Assembly: GCA_017427985.1 (NCBI GenBank)
Contig: JAFRRS010000010.1
Span: forward strand, 1-47,470
DNA from: Bacteroidales bacterium
GTDB lineage: Bacteria > Bacteroidota > Bacteroidia > Bacteroidales > F082
Reading direction: 5' to 3'
Length of the DNA stretch: 47,470 nt
The notes below the pieces were generated by a model that was not told where the DNA came from, did not search any database, and saw only the letters and a list, made by a program, of their open reading frames with translations. The position numbers and the translations under genes are program-made. Shown piece after piece: positions 1 to 8,641 of this stretch; position 1 is the first letter of the stretch, and every line of letters begins with the position of its first letter.

Positions 1-156
1 AACTGCCCAATGGGTGTCATCAGTCTGGCAAAAGAAGTTAATGGAAAAGGTTACAACTACGCTTACATGGCGGAACCTGACAAGTGCATTGGCTGCGCAA
101 GCTGCGGCATCGTATGTCCTGATGGAGTTATCTCCGTTTACAAAGCAAAACTGTAA
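1..156 (+). CDS. korD: 2-oxoacid:ferredoxin oxidoreductase, ferredoxin-like delta subunit (3' part)
   Basis: The window opens inside this gene; the last 51 codons are visible in frame 1. The visible part has CIGCASCGIVCP, a CxxCxxCxxxCP motif that binds a [4Fe-4S] cluster, and an NCP at the very edge that is probably the end of a first cluster motif. Small two-cluster ferredoxin subunits of this kind pass electrons between the catalytic subunits and free ferredoxin. The alpha, beta and gamma subunits follow on the same strand, giving the order delta-alpha-beta-gamma. The gap to the alpha subunit is 35 bases, so they are very likely one operon. The true start is outside the window. Confidence 0.88.
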   Translation, partial: NCPMGVISLAKEVNGKGYNYAYMAEPDKCIGCASCGIVCPDGVISVYKAKL

Positions 157-191
157 TCAAATCATTGTCAAACATTTAAAAATTTATCATA

Positions 192-1277
192 ATGGGAGAA
201 TTAAAACTGATGAAGGGTAACGAGGCATTGGCAGAAGCCGCCATCCGCTACGGTGCTGATGCTTATTTCGGATATCCTATCACCCCTCAATCAGAGGTGA
301 TCGAGTATCTGTCGGAACAGAACCCTTATGAACGCACCGGCATGGTCGTTCTTCAAGCTGAAAGTGAATTGGCAGCCATCAACATGGTTTACGGAGCTGG
401 CGCATCAGGCAAGCGCGTCATGACCTCATCATCAAGCCCTGGTGTATGCTTGAAACAGGAAGGTCTGGCATACATCGCAGGCGCTGAGATTCCTTGCGTC
501 TTCGCTGACGTCGTCCGCGGCGGCCCGGGTCTTGGTACAATCCAGCCATCACAGGCCGACTATTTCCAGAACACCAAAGGCGGTGGCAATGGTGACTACC
601 GTAACCTCGTACTCGCTCCGGCATCAGTGCAGGAGATGTGCGACTTCGTGGCACTCGGCTTCGAATTGGCATTCAAGTATCGTATGGCAGCGTGTATCCT
701 CTCTGACGGCGCTATCGGCCAGATGATGGAGAAGGTCGTCCTTCCGGATCAGAAGCCACGTATGACCGACGAGGAGATCAAAGCCAAATATCCTTGGGCT
801 ATCAACGGCCGCAAGAACGGCACACAACACCGCATCATCACCTCTTTGGACCTCGACTCAGCAAAGATGGAAGAGCACAACATCCATCTCCAGAAGAAAT
901 ACAAAGAGATCGAAGAGAATGAAGTCCGTTACGAGATGATCAACTGCGACGATGCAGAATACGTATTCGTAGCTTACGGCTCAAGCGCACGTATCGCTCA
1001 GAAGTCAGTGCAGCTCGGCCGCGAGGCAGGATTGAAAGTCGGTTTGCTCCGTCCTATCACCCTCTGGCCTTACCCAACAAAGGCTATCGACGCTCTCATC
1101 AAGAAAGGTGTCAAGGGATTCTTATCAGTAGAGTTAAGCTGTGGTCAGATGATCGAAGACGTCAGACTGGCTTGCAACGGTCGTGTCAAGGCTGAGCACT
1201 TCGGCCGCGTCGGTGGCATCATCCACACACCAGAGGAAGTTCTCGAAGCTATGAAGAAACAAATTATAGGAGAATAA
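192..1277 (+). CDS. korA: 2-oxoacid:ferredoxin oxidoreductase alpha subunit (KorA/VorB type)
   Basis: This 361-residue protein has the layout of the alpha subunit of 2-oxoacid:ferredoxin oxidoreductases. The N-terminal pyruvate-ferredoxin-oxidoreductase domain includes GYPITPQSEVIEYL (about residues 27-40) and GGPGLGTIQPSQADY (about 111-125). A second domain around residues 250-350 includes FVAYGSSARIA and LLRPITLWPYP. The enzyme oxidatively decarboxylates a 2-oxoacid in the presence of CoA, giving acyl-CoA and reduced ferredoxin, or runs in reverse, in the cytoplasm of anaerobes. Substrate (2-oxoglutarate or branched-chain 2-oxoacid) cannot be decided from sequence alone; Bacteroidales homologues are called both VorB and KorA. 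Four bases separate it from the beta subunit gene. Confidence 0.93.
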   Translation: MGELKLMKGNEALAEAAIRYGADAYFGYPITPQSEVIEYLSEQNPYERTGMVVLQAESELAAINMVYGAGASGKRVMTSSSSPGVCLKQEGLAYIAGAEIPCVFADVVRGGPGLGTIQPSQADYFQNTKGGGNGDYRNLVLAPASVQEMCDFVALGFELAFKYRMAACILSDGAIGQMMEKVVLPDQKPRMTDEEIKAKYPWAINGRKNGTQHRIITSLDLDSAKMEEHNIHLQKKYKEIEENEVRYEMINCDDAEYVFVAYGSSARIAQKSVQLGREAGLKVGLLRPITLWPYPTKAIDALIKKGVKGFLSVELSCGQMIEDVRLACNGRVKAEHFGRVGGIIHTPEEVLEAMKKQIIGE

Positions 1278-1281
1278 GAAA

Positions 1282-2097
1282 ATGACAGTACAAGATATTA
1301 TCAAACCTGAAAACTTAGTATATCAGAAATCTAAGTTATTGACCAACAAGCCTTTCCACTACTGCCCAGGCTGCGGTCACGGCACTGTCCACCGTATCAT
1401 CGCTGAAGTTCTTGAGGAACTTGGCGTTGGCGACAAAACCATCGGCGTTTCTCCAGTAGGTTGCGCCGTTATGGCATACGACTACTTCGACGTTGACTTC
1501 GCCGAAGCAGCACACGGCCGCGCACCGGCGGTCGCGACAGGTATCAAACGTGTATGGCCTGACAAAGTCGTGTTCTCCTATCAGGGCGACGGTGACTTGG
1601 CGGCTATCGGTACTTGCGAGACAATCCACACATGCAACCGTGGCGAGAACATCACCATGATCTTCGTGAACAACGGTATCTATGGTATGACAGGTGGCCA
1701 GATGGCTCCTACCACACTCGAAGGCATGAAGACTGCAACAACACCTTACGGTCGTAAGGCTACATTACCTGCAGGCGCTGGCTTCGACGGTATCCCGAAC
1801 AACGGTTATCCACTCCACATCACCGAATTGATTGCACGTCTTCCTGGCACAAAATACGTGACACGTCAGGCTGTTTATGATCCTGCACACGTACGCAACG
1901 CCAAGAAAGCTATCAAGAAGGCTTTTGAAAATCAGATTAACGGAAAGAGCGGCGTAAACTTCGTCGAAATCGTATCGAACTGCAACTCCAACTGGAAGAT
2001 GGAACCAGTCGCAGCTAACAAATGGTTGGTTGAGAACATGCTTCCTGAATATCCGCTTGGCGATATCAAAGTCGATGGAAAGCTCGTTGAAAAATAA
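1282..2097 (+). CDS. korB: 2-oxoacid:ferredoxin oxidoreductase beta subunit (thiamine diphosphate-binding)
   Basis: A 271-residue protein with the thiamine diphosphate-binding signature of beta subunits: YCPGCGHGTVHR near residue 28, then GDGDLAAIGTCE (about 97-108) followed by FVNNGIYGMTGGQ. The GDGD...NN pattern binds the Mg-diphosphate part of the cofactor. The beta subunit forms the active site together with the alpha subunit encoded just upstream (4-base gap); the gamma subunit gene follows after 17 bases. Length is normal for the family. Codon use matches the neighbouring subunit genes (highly expressed style, many C-ending codons). Confidence 0.94.
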   Translation: MTVQDIIKPENLVYQKSKLLTNKPFHYCPGCGHGTVHRIIAEVLEELGVGDKTIGVSPVGCAVMAYDYFDVDFAEAAHGRAPAVATGIKRVWPDKVVFSYQGDGDLAAIGTCETIHTCNRGENITMIFVNNGIYGMTGGQMAPTTLEGMKTATTPYGRKATLPAGAGFDGIPNNGYPLHITELIARLPGTKYVTRQAVYDPAHVRNAKKAIKKAFENQINGKSGVNFVEIVSNCNSNWKMEPVAANKWLVENMLPEYPLGDIKVDGKLVEK

Positions 2098-2114
2098 TTT
2101 AAAAAATTAAAGCA

Positions 2115-2657
2115 ATGACAGAAGAAATTATTATTGCCGGATTCGGCGGACAGGGTGTCTTATCAATGGGTAAGATCCTTGCATATAGCGGCATCATGGA
2201 AGGCAAAGAAGTGAGCTGGATGCCATCATACGGTCCTGAGATGCGTGGTGGTACCGCCAACGTGACTGTCATCGTCAGCGATGAACGCGTGTGCTCTCCT
2301 ATCATCAACGCATTCGACACAGCAGTGATTTTGAACCAGCAGTCACTCGACAAGTTCGAATCGAAAGTAAAACCTGGCGGATATCTTCTCTATGATCCGA
2401 ACGGCATCACAAAGAAGCCTACCCGTAAGGACATCAACATCTACACCATCGAAGGTGCACAGTTGGCATCAGACATGGGTAACAGCAAAGTGTTCAACAT
2501 GATTATCCTCGGCGCATTCTTGAAGCTTCGTCCAATCATCGACGACAAGAATGTTGAAGAGGGTCTTCGCCACAGCTTGCCGGAGCGTGCTCACAAGCTG
2601 ATCCCGTTGAACATGGAAGCCGTTAAGGTTGGAAAGGACAACGTGAAAAAGGCGTAA
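2115..2657 (+). CDS. korC: 2-oxoacid:ferredoxin oxidoreductase gamma subunit
   Basis: A 180-residue protein typical of the gamma subunit. It opens with GFGGQGVLSMGKILAYSG and has SYGPEMRGGTANVTVIVS, both hallmark stretches of this domain. It completes the four-subunit enzyme encoded in the order delta-alpha-beta-gamma. It is the last gene of the operon: the next gene is convergent, and a perfect palindrome (2686-2713) lies in the gap and may help end transcription. The start at 2115 follows the beta subunit stop by 17 bases. Confidence 0.93.
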   Translation: MTEEIIIAGFGGQGVLSMGKILAYSGIMEGKEVSWMPSYGPEMRGGTANVTVIVSDERVCSPIINAFDTAVILNQQSLDKFESKVKPGGYLLYDPNGITKKPTRKDINIYTIEGAQLASDMGNSKVFNMIILGAFLKLRPIIDDKNVEEGLRHSLPERAHKLIPLNMEAVKVGKDNVKKA

Positions 2658-2685
2658 TCAACGCTGATTTTCAATTAAAACCGAT

Positions 2686-2713
2686 GTAGAGACGCACAGC
2701 CGTGCGTCTCTAC
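2686..2713. repeat. GTAGAGACGCAC palindrome, copy 1
   Basis: Perfect 12-base arms (GTAGAGACGCAC at 2686-2697, GTGCGTCTCTAC at 2702-2713) around the loop AGCC. It sits between two convergent genes. Related palindromes occur at 29451-29480 and inside the miaB-like gene at 42682-42709, so this is a dispersed repeat. The leading GTAG next to a hairpin resembles REP sequences served by RAYT transposases, which is an inference. It could also act as a transcription stop in both directions. Confidence 0.85.
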
Positions 2714-2734
2714 GTGTTTTTACATCAAAACCTA

Positions 2735-4462
2735 TTACACATTTCGTGCCAGACGCACTGAATACCCGCTATAACGATAGGCTCCATTGGACAACACACC
2801 TTTTGTGCTTATACTGCATGCGTTAGAGTTGTTCGAGGTTGAAGTCCAATAACAACCACTATTAGAGTAATATGAAGTACCATTGCGGTATCCTGCAAAT
2901 GGAAGGAAGACAACACCATTGACCTCAAACGTATAATTCCATGACGCAAGGTCGATTGTGTTGCTATCATAATTGGCTTCGGTGTCATTTACGTTTTGCA
3001 AGTCATAGATTGAAGCACTCCAATTATCAGGCAACAGGATCAAGCCATTGATATTATTTACATTTGCCTTTGCGAATCTGATGCCTGATTCCACATATCT
3101 GATATTGAGAATGTAATCCCATTCGTCTTTAGTCAGAGTACGCCAAGTATTCTCAGCATTTCCTCCGTTTGAAATGGAATTGTAACCCCAATCAGCCTTA
3201 CCCGACTGGTCGTTTAAATTATAGTCACTTTGTCCGTATGCGTAATAATCGCTGGCAGTTGTGCTAACACTCCATGGTTGATAACACACTGCTCCATGGT
3301 CATATCCGCTTGTACCCCATCCGAACAAATCAATCCAACCGTTATAATATGAAGAAACATACTTGTTATTTTCTCCAATATAATCGTATTGGTTTTCCGC
3401 AAAACGCCAGGTGTTTGATGATGCTTGATATTGAAGATTGCCTTGCGAGAAAACAATTTGTTTGTCACATGCCGTGAATATGCCGGACAAGGAACCTTCC
3501 GGAAGAGATGTGAATGTTGTAAATTCGCGCTGTTCACCATATCCGGTTCCAGCTTCATTCATGGCATATGCGCGAAGATAGTAAGTGGTGCCAGGCAACA
3601 AATTGGTTATATCACTTTGATAAGACCCCAAATCACCATTGTCAATTGTAGTATGTGCATTGTCAGTTGTGGGATTTGCCGACTGGCTCCAGCAAACACC
3701 TTTCACACTTATAGTGCCATATCCATCAGATACTATTGTACCACCTGCCACAGCATACGTGTCTTTGAACATAACACCATTGGTAGAAACAGTCGGAAGC
3801 ACGACATTATGCTCGGTTGTAAATGTTATCTGATCGCCATAACAAATACCATAATCATTAGTGGCATAAGCTCTTACATAATAAACCGTAACCTCATCTA
3901 AATCAATGATTTCACAGGTGAAATGACCTGTGCCGCCAACACTTGTAGCATAGCTGTCATTTACTGTTGGGGTTTGGTGTGATGACCAGCATATTCCACG
4001 TTCTGTAATTGCTGAGCCGCCATCATCTTTAACCACAACATTGCATTTTGCAGTTGTCGCCGTTATGTCAAAGACTTCTATTGTTTCAACTGTCGGCTGG
4101 CTGTAGTCTTTTGTTCGGAAGCTTTTAACTTCAGTTTTGTTTACATCAGTGCCGTTGGAATACTCATATTGATAATAATACTTGGTATTTGCTATCAAAT
4201 CGGAGAATTTAACCACAAAAATATTGCCGTTTAGTGCTGCAGTGGAAATCTGTGGAGCAGACATTTCTATGCTTTCGCAAATATAAGCCTTGATATATTT
4301 CAGGTCGGAATTATAAGAATAACGCACAGTTATCTCCGCTGATGAAGTATAATATTCCACAACTTCCGATTCTATTTCAAAAACGGCCTTGATATCAGGC
4401 TCCTTTTTGCAGGTAATCAGCAAAAACGGAATAATTGCCAGTAATAGTATTGCTCTTTTCAT
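2735..4462 (-). CDS. Lipoprotein with Ig/FN3-like repeats and a C-terminal FISUMP-like domain
   Basis: A 575-residue surface or periplasmic lipoprotein. The N-terminus has a hydrophobic signal with lipobox LLIT-C (Cys18) followed by Lys-Lys. Two clearly repeated modules of about 90 residues follow (about 125-215 and 220-315); each has a GICWS/GVCWS motif, a YYVRAYA/YYLRAYA motif and ends in FTT, as in fibronectin-III/Ig-like repeats of Bacteroidota. A less clear module precedes them. The C-terminal ~250 residues are aromatic- and Asn-rich, with FGWGTSGY and the terminal SVRLARNV, resembling the FISUMP-type major paralogous domain. It starts 2 bases after the stop of the PEGA protein gene, so the two are co-transcribed. 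Binding partner unknown. Confidence 0.75.
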   Translation of the reverse strand: MKRAILLLAIIPFLLITCKKEPDIKAVFEIESEVVEYYTSSAEITVRYSYNSDLKYIKAYICESIEMSAPQISTAALNGNIFVVKFSDLIANTKYYYQYEYSNGTDVNKTEVKSFRTKDYSQPTVETIEVFDITATTAKCNVVVKDDGGSAITERGICWSSHQTPTVNDSYATSVGGTGHFTCEIIDLDEVTVYYVRAYATNDYGICYGDQITFTTEHNVVLPTVSTNGVMFKDTYAVAGGTIVSDGYGTISVKGVCWSQSANPTTDNAHTTIDNGDLGSYQSDITNLLPGTTYYLRAYAMNEAGTGYGEQREFTTFTSLPEGSLSGIFTACDKQIVFSQGNLQYQASSNTWRFAENQYDYIGENNKYVSSYYNGWIDLFGWGTSGYDHGAVCYQPWSVSTTASDYYAYGQSDYNLNDQSGKADWGYNSISNGGNAENTWRTLTKDEWDYILNIRYVESGIRFAKANVNNINGLILLPDNWSASIYDLQNVNDTEANYDSNTIDLASWNYTFEVNGVVFLPFAGYRNGTSYYSNSGCYWTSTSNNSNACSISTKGVLSNGAYRYSGYSVRLARNV

Positions 4463-4464
4463 GA

Positions 4465-5817
4465 TTATTTGTTTTTAATTCCGTAACCTAAACCTATTTT
4501 AGCTTCATAAATCTTACAATTCGTTGTAACACAGTCAACAGAAAACACAAATCCCCTAAGATTGAACTGCAAACCGGCGGAGACATCAACTCCAGTAGCG
4601 CTATATTCGGGATATTTAACCAGATGACCGCCACTGGTTTCATATAGTTTGATTCTGTCACCATATCCCGCTCCCACTTTTAATGCCACAGGACCAGCCA
4701 CTTTCATAATAACGCCTCCGATTATTGACAAAGAGGTGTAATGAGTTTTGCCAGTATAATCAGGATAATAACCGTTGACGAAAAAGTCATTGTCACATTC
4801 CAAATCGTAATTGTAACCATCAAAACAAAAACTTGACGCGGCTGATATGTAAAATCCGAATTTCCTCATATACCCCAATGTGGCACCATAAGACAAATTG
4901 CCGTACTGATTCATCATCAAGTCAAGAGTCATGAACTTGTAACCGTTTTGCACATAGCTTGTGGCAAGTGTGATAAAACTTGTCAATGGCTCCAATTTGA
5001 CCGAAAGCACTTCTGTTTTATCTTCTTCCGTAGTCACATGTCTTACCACAGCCTTGTAATCGACAGCTTCGATTTGAACAGTATGATTTCCTATGTGTAA
5101 ATCATTAACAACCAATGGGGTTTTGCCTTTCTTTAAATTATCTATATAAACGTAAGCGCCGCTTGGTTCGGAAGTGACTTTAAGACCGCCGCAGGCATAA
5201 GGCATATCAACAATGACATTTTCTTTCGCACCTTCTTGAACGACAATGTGACGTGTGACATTTTTGAAACCATATTTTGAGATTTCAACATCATATTCTC
5301 CCACAGAAATCATGTCATTAACATAAGGAGTTTTTTGAGTCATTACGATTCCATTTAGTTTGACGGTTGCGCCATCCTCAGGCTTGGTTGTGACAGACAA
5401 AGAGCCGAATCCCATTTTGCCGTTAGAGGTTTTGTTAACCAAAGTCATTTCATAGCCTTTCTTGGGTTCCATGTCGAAAGGAAACCAAAATTCAGTTGAG
5501 CTCAAATCGGGATGCGATATTTTAATATAGGTAGCGTAATAGCTTAGATACACCCATACTTCGCCGGTTTTATATTCAACCTCGAAAAAGGTGGCCGCAT
5601 TCCCTTGAAAAAGAAGTTCGTGACGTTGTTTGTCGTCAATGTTTTCAGTTTTTATCTTTAAAACGGAATAAGGCTTGTCGTTGTCATCATACATCTTATC
5701 AATGTTGATATTGACAAATCCTGCGACTTCTTTAAAAGAGCCCTCTTTCACCTCAAGCTGAGCTATGGCTGGCATTGAGAGGGATATCGAGAACACCATA
5801 ATGAGAAGTCTTTTCAT
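4465..5817 (-). CDS. Secreted PEGA-domain protein with C-terminal barrel-like region
   Basis: A 450-residue protein with a cleavable signal peptide (MKRLLIMVFSISLSMPAIAQ). Two PEGA modules are visible: about 137-205, with GSLSVTTKPEDGATVKLNG, and about 210-278, with LKVTSEPSGAYVYIDNLKKG. Both contain the typical 'TP...V..G.Y/HTV.I' run. Residues 280-450 are rich in alternating aromatic and glycine residues (for example GYMRKFGFY, LKVGAGYG) and end in LGYGIKNK, consistent with an outer-membrane barrel-like domain. PEGA domains are surface-layer or envelope-associated; the precise role is unknown. It is the first gene of a two-gene operon with the lipoprotein at 2735-4462 and has a good promoter at 5832-5862. 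Confidence 0.75.
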   Translation of the reverse strand: MKRLLIMVFSISLSMPAIAQLEVKEGSFKEVAGFVNINIDKMYDDNDKPYSVLKIKTENIDDKQRHELLFQGNAATFFEVEYKTGEVWVYLSYYATYIKISHPDLSSTEFWFPFDMEPKKGYEMTLVNKTSNGKMGFGSLSVTTKPEDGATVKLNGIVMTQKTPYVNDMISVGEYDVEISKYGFKNVTRHIVVQEGAKENVIVDMPYACGGLKVTSEPSGAYVYIDNLKKGKTPLVVNDLHIGNHTVQIEAVDYKAVVRHVTTEEDKTEVLSVKLEPLTSFITLATSYVQNGYKFMTLDLMMNQYGNLSYGATLGYMRKFGFYISAASSFCFDGYNYDLECDNDFFVNGYYPDYTGKTHYTSLSIIGGVIMKVAGPVALKVGAGYGDRIKLYETSGGHLVKYPEYSATGVDVSAGLQFNLRGFVFSVDCVTTNCKIYEAKIGLGYGIKNK

Positions 5818-5831
5818 GTTACAATTTTTTG

Positions 5832-5862
5832 CAAAGATAGTAAAACTTTTAGACTTTACAAA
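5832..5862 (-). promoter_or_regulatory. Bacteroidota-type promoter for the PEGA/lipoprotein operon
   Basis: Read on the minus strand: TTTG (5859-5862), 19 bases, then TATCTTTG (5832-5839). This fits the TTTG-N19-TAnnTTTG consensus exactly. The -7 box lies 14 bases before the start codon at 5817. Confidence 0.75.
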
Positions 5863-5899
5863 ATTCTAATTCAAAACCGTGGCGCGGCTCTACGTGTTT

Positions 5900-7072
5900 T
5901 TATTCTATGATATTGTTAAGATGCCTGAAATTAACCACATTTATGTCACCTGCGGTATTTTCAAAATCACCAGCGTAAACAACGGCTTTTCTGACAACAG
6001 GATCTTTAACCCAATCACCTATGTGCTTAAGCGATTTTTCAAAATCGATGTTATAAGTCATTGATGACTTCACTTCGATGGCAGTCATCTCGCCTTCTTG
6101 TTTTAATAGAATATCAACTTCATTCTGATTTGAATCGCGATAAAAGAACACACCGTTGTCATACCCTTGATTAAACCGATGTTTCAGCACTTCCATTACA
6201 ACAAAGTTCTCAAAAAGCGCCCCTTTCATCTTATCACGTTCAAGTTGTTTAGGACTTTCAATATCAAGTAGATAGCAAGCCAATCCCGTATCGTTAAAAT
6301 ATAGTTTTGGTGTTTTGACCAGCCGTTTAGAAACATTTTCATAATAAGGCGGCAATAATGTTATCAAGTACGAAGCCTGTAGAACCGACAGCCATTTTGT
6401 GATGGTCTTTGAATCGACGCCGATTTCGCCAGCCACTTCCGAAGCATTGAATAATGAACCCATCCGCGCTGCGCAGAGTTTCATGAACTTCATAAACTGT
6501 AAATGATTCTGGATTTTCAGCAAATCGCGGACATCTTTCTCAATATATGTGCGGACGTATGATGGATAAAACAACTTTGCGACATTTTTGCCCGCACAGA
6601 TTGCCGGATATAAGCCGTCAAACAAGGTTTCATTCAACGATTTATACACCTGTTGTGGCTTGCTTTCTTCGTATGTCATTGGAAGCAGTTCAAACACTCC
6701 TGCCCTTCCGGGAAGTGATTCCGAAACACCTTTTAGCAATTCAAGATTTGAACTTCCAGTCAGATAAAACTTTCTTTCAGGATGCTCGTCGACGATTCCT
6801 TGAATGTATTCAAGCAACAAAGGCAGTTTTTGCACTTCATCGATAAATATGCCATCACCATCATCCTGATTAAGAAAAGCGACTGGGTCTTTATAAGCAA
6901 AACTTTTGACATCCAGATCTTTCATGCTAAATCTTTTTGCCTTAGGGAACAGATGTTTCAATAGCGTTGTCTTCCCCGACTGGCGAGGCCCCGTGATGGT
7001 AATAACCGGGAAATATCGTGCAGCGTCAAGCACGACATCTTCCATTTTACGTGTCAAATAATACTCTTCCAT
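5900..7072 (-). CDS. AAA (AAA_14) ATPase with DUF4143 domain
   Basis: A 390-residue protein when read from the ATG at 7072; an upstream TTG at 7138 is in frame but less likely. Walker A GPRQSGKT lies at residues 28-35, and Walker B FIDEVQ follows about 60 residues later. The DUF4143 region is in the second half. It ends with a PD-(D/E)XK-like core: NEVDILL followed by AIEVKSS. These ATPases are common and often multicopy in anaerobic Bacteroidota; their physiological role is not established. Its neighbour across a divergent gap is another member of the same broad family. Nothing in the sequence shows a partner gene. Confidence 0.85.
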   Translation of the reverse strand: MEEYYLTRKMEDVVLDAARYFPVITITGPRQSGKTTLLKHLFPKAKRFSMKDLDVKSFAYKDPVAFLNQDDGDGIFIDEVQKLPLLLEYIQGIVDEHPERKFYLTGSSNLELLKGVSESLPGRAGVFELLPMTYEESKPQQVYKSLNETLFDGLYPAICAGKNVAKLFYPSYVRTYIEKDVRDLLKIQNHLQFMKFMKLCAARMGSLFNASEVAGEIGVDSKTITKWLSVLQASYLITLLPPYYENVSKRLVKTPKLYFNDTGLACYLLDIESPKQLERDKMKGALFENFVVMEVLKHRFNQGYDNGVFFYRDSNQNEVDILLKQEGEMTAIEVKSSMTYNIDFEKSLKHIGDWVKDPVVRKAVVYAGDFENTAGDINVVNFRHLNNIIE

Positions 7073-7081
7073 AATTTTATA

Positions 7082-7108
7082 CAATTTCGGAATACGACTC
7101 CGAAATTG
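7082..7108. repeat. Inverted repeat just upstream of an ATPase gene
   Basis: Perfect 10-base arms CAATTTCGGA (7082-7091) and TCCGAAATTG (7099-7108) with a 7-base spacer, 9 bases before the ATG at 7072 of the minus-strand ATPase gene. It could be an operator for that gene or a hairpin in its 5' leader. No homologue of this repeat is seen elsewhere in the window. Confidence 0.5.
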
Positions 7109-7178
7109 CATAAAAACACGTCGCAAAACCAACCTCAAGTTGCTTGCGTTGCCAAGTGCCCTCAGGTGGTGTCTCTAG

Positions 7179-7209
7179 ATGTTTTTTCGGTAATTTTATT
7201 TTGGTAAAA
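7179..7209 (+). repeat. 31-base direct repeat, copy 1
   Basis: An AT-rich 31-base sequence containing TTTTTTCGGTAATTTTATTT, repeated without a mismatch at 8785-8815. The two copies flank the ATPase gene at 7324-8601, and each lies upstream of a plus-strand gene. Confidence 0.85.
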
Positions 7210-7294
7210 GAGAATATTTATTCATTTTTTACATTGTAATACACAAAAAAGTAATATTTTTATGCAGTATAATCGTTTTATTGAATAAATTTTG

Positions 7295-7302
7295 TATTTT
7301 TG
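7295..7302 (+). promoter_or_regulatory. -7 promoter element for the ATPase at 7324
   Basis: TATTTTTG (7295-7302) matches TAnnTTTG and lies 21 bases before the ATG at 7324. No convincing TTTG is seen at the usual distance upstream. It also argues against translation from the in-frame TTG at 7300, which lies inside this box. Confidence 0.5.
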
Positions 7303-7323
7303 CAGCCTAATAAGACATATATT

Positions 7324-8601
7324 ATGAAAGCCACATTGATAAATCAGCGGAAAGAACGTGACGAGTTGTTAGCTCGGCCATATTTATGGAGGCATACCAA
7401 ATATAACATTGACGAGTTATTGGAAAACCATATAATAAAACTGATAACGGGACCCCGTCGTGCCGGTAAATCCACACAAGCTTTATTAATGCTTAAAAAC
7501 AGGAATTTCGCTTATATCAACTTTGATGACGCTGATTTGTTAAACAAATGGGATGAGGAACTTGTGACGCGGCTTCTTGACGAAGTATATCCGAATTATG
7601 ATTTCCTGCTACTTGACGAGGTTCAAAATTTGGATGAATGGGATTTGTGGGTAACAAAACTATATCGCCGAGGTAAAAACCTTGTAATTACAGGCAGCAA
7701 CGCTAAAATGCTTTCCAGTGAAATGGCAACCGTCCTTACTGGTCGCTACATTCAAATAGAAATGCTACCATTCAGCCTTGAAGAAACCTTTGAATGGAAT
7801 CATTTAAATATAAAAGAGATAAATGAGGGAAACAGGACAAATGCAATAGCAGTATGCGATGATTATCTGCATAATGGAGGATTCCCGGAAACAATGGAAT
7901 CAAGAGGAATCACACGAAGTTATCTGAGCACGCTGTTCGATTCCATCATATTTAAAGACATTGTCAAACGGCACAAAATCAGGAACACCACCGACTTGAA
8001 CAATCTGGCGATGTATTTACTGTCAAACTTCTGCAATCCATTAAGTGCCAATGAGTTGTCAAACGAACTTGGATTTTCCAGTGTAAATACGGTCAAGAAA
8101 TTTATGGATTATCTTCACGAGCCTTATCTGTTCTATTATCTTCCGAGATATAACAACAAACTTAAGCTTATGAAAAAGGCTCCGCAAAAGGTCTATATTG
8201 TTGATAATGGTTTTGTGTCGGCGAAAGCTTTCAGTCTCAGCGAAAATATTGGCAGACTGCTTGAAAACCAAGTGTTTGTAGAGCTGTTGCGCAGAGGTTA
8301 TGACACTGAAACAACATTATTCTATTATCGTTCGCGCAATGATAAAGAGACAGATTTTGTGCTCAGAAACGGCACTCACATTGAATGTTTGATACAAGCT
8401 TGTTACGACATCAGCAATAAGAAGACCGAGAAGCGTGAAATTAGCGCCCTCATAGAATGTGCTGAAGAATTGAAGTGTAAAAATCTGATGATTATAACAA
8501 ACCAAGAGGAGAAAGTCATAGCTAAAGACAGTTATATGATAAGAGTTGTGCCAGTGAGCAGATTCTTTAAAAATATTTCTTCTCACAATCACCTTTCCTA
8601 G
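7324..8601 (+). CDS. AAA (AAA_14) ATPase with DUF4143 domain
   Basis: A 425-residue protein. The ATG at 7324 is chosen over an in-frame TTG at 7300 because the latter lies inside the promoter box. Walker A GPRRAGKS is at residues 43-50, Walker B is FLLLDEVQ, followed by a sensor-like LVITGSNAKML. The C-terminal DUF4143 part contains KETDFVLRNGTHIECLIQ; the usual nuclease-like Lys is replaced (LIQ rather than VK), which is common in this subgroup. Function is unknown. It is flanked by two copies of a 31-base direct repeat, and its stop codon lies in a 14-base sequence repeated 34 bases downstream, so the gene may have arrived as a unit. Confidence 0.85.
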   Translation: MKATLINQRKERDELLARPYLWRHTKYNIDELLENHIIKLITGPRRAGKSTQALLMLKNRNFAYINFDDADLLNKWDEELVTRLLDEVYPNYDFLLLDEVQNLDEWDLWVTKLYRRGKNLVITGSNAKMLSSEMATVLTGRYIQIEMLPFSLEETFEWNHLNIKEINEGNRTNAIAVCDDYLHNGGFPETMESRGITRSYLSTLFDSIIFKDIVKRHKIRNTTDLNNLAMYLLSNFCNPLSANELSNELGFSSVNTVKKFMDYLHEPYLFYYLPRYNNKLKLMKKAPQKVYIVDNGFVSAKAFSLSENIGRLLENQVFVELLRRGYDTETTLFYYRSRNDKETDFVLRNGTHIECLIQACYDISNKKTEKREISALIECAEELKCKNLMIITNQEEKVIAKDSYMIRVVPVSRFFKNISSHNHLS

Positions 8602-8641
8602 ATTTTTACAAACGATTGTTATACACATTTCCTAGATTTTT
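8594..8641 (+). repeat. 14-base direct repeat at the ATPase gene end
   Basis: TTTCCTAGATTTTT occurs at 8594-8607 and again at 8628-8641. The TAG of the first copy is the stop codon of the ATPase gene. This may be a small local duplication or the scar of an insertion. Confidence 0.6.

Noticed and set aside
14..220. A 68-residue reading frame overlapping the korD fragment and the korA start
   Set aside because: Frame 1 gives a clear ferredoxin sequence with four Cys; the overlapping frame has no such pattern.
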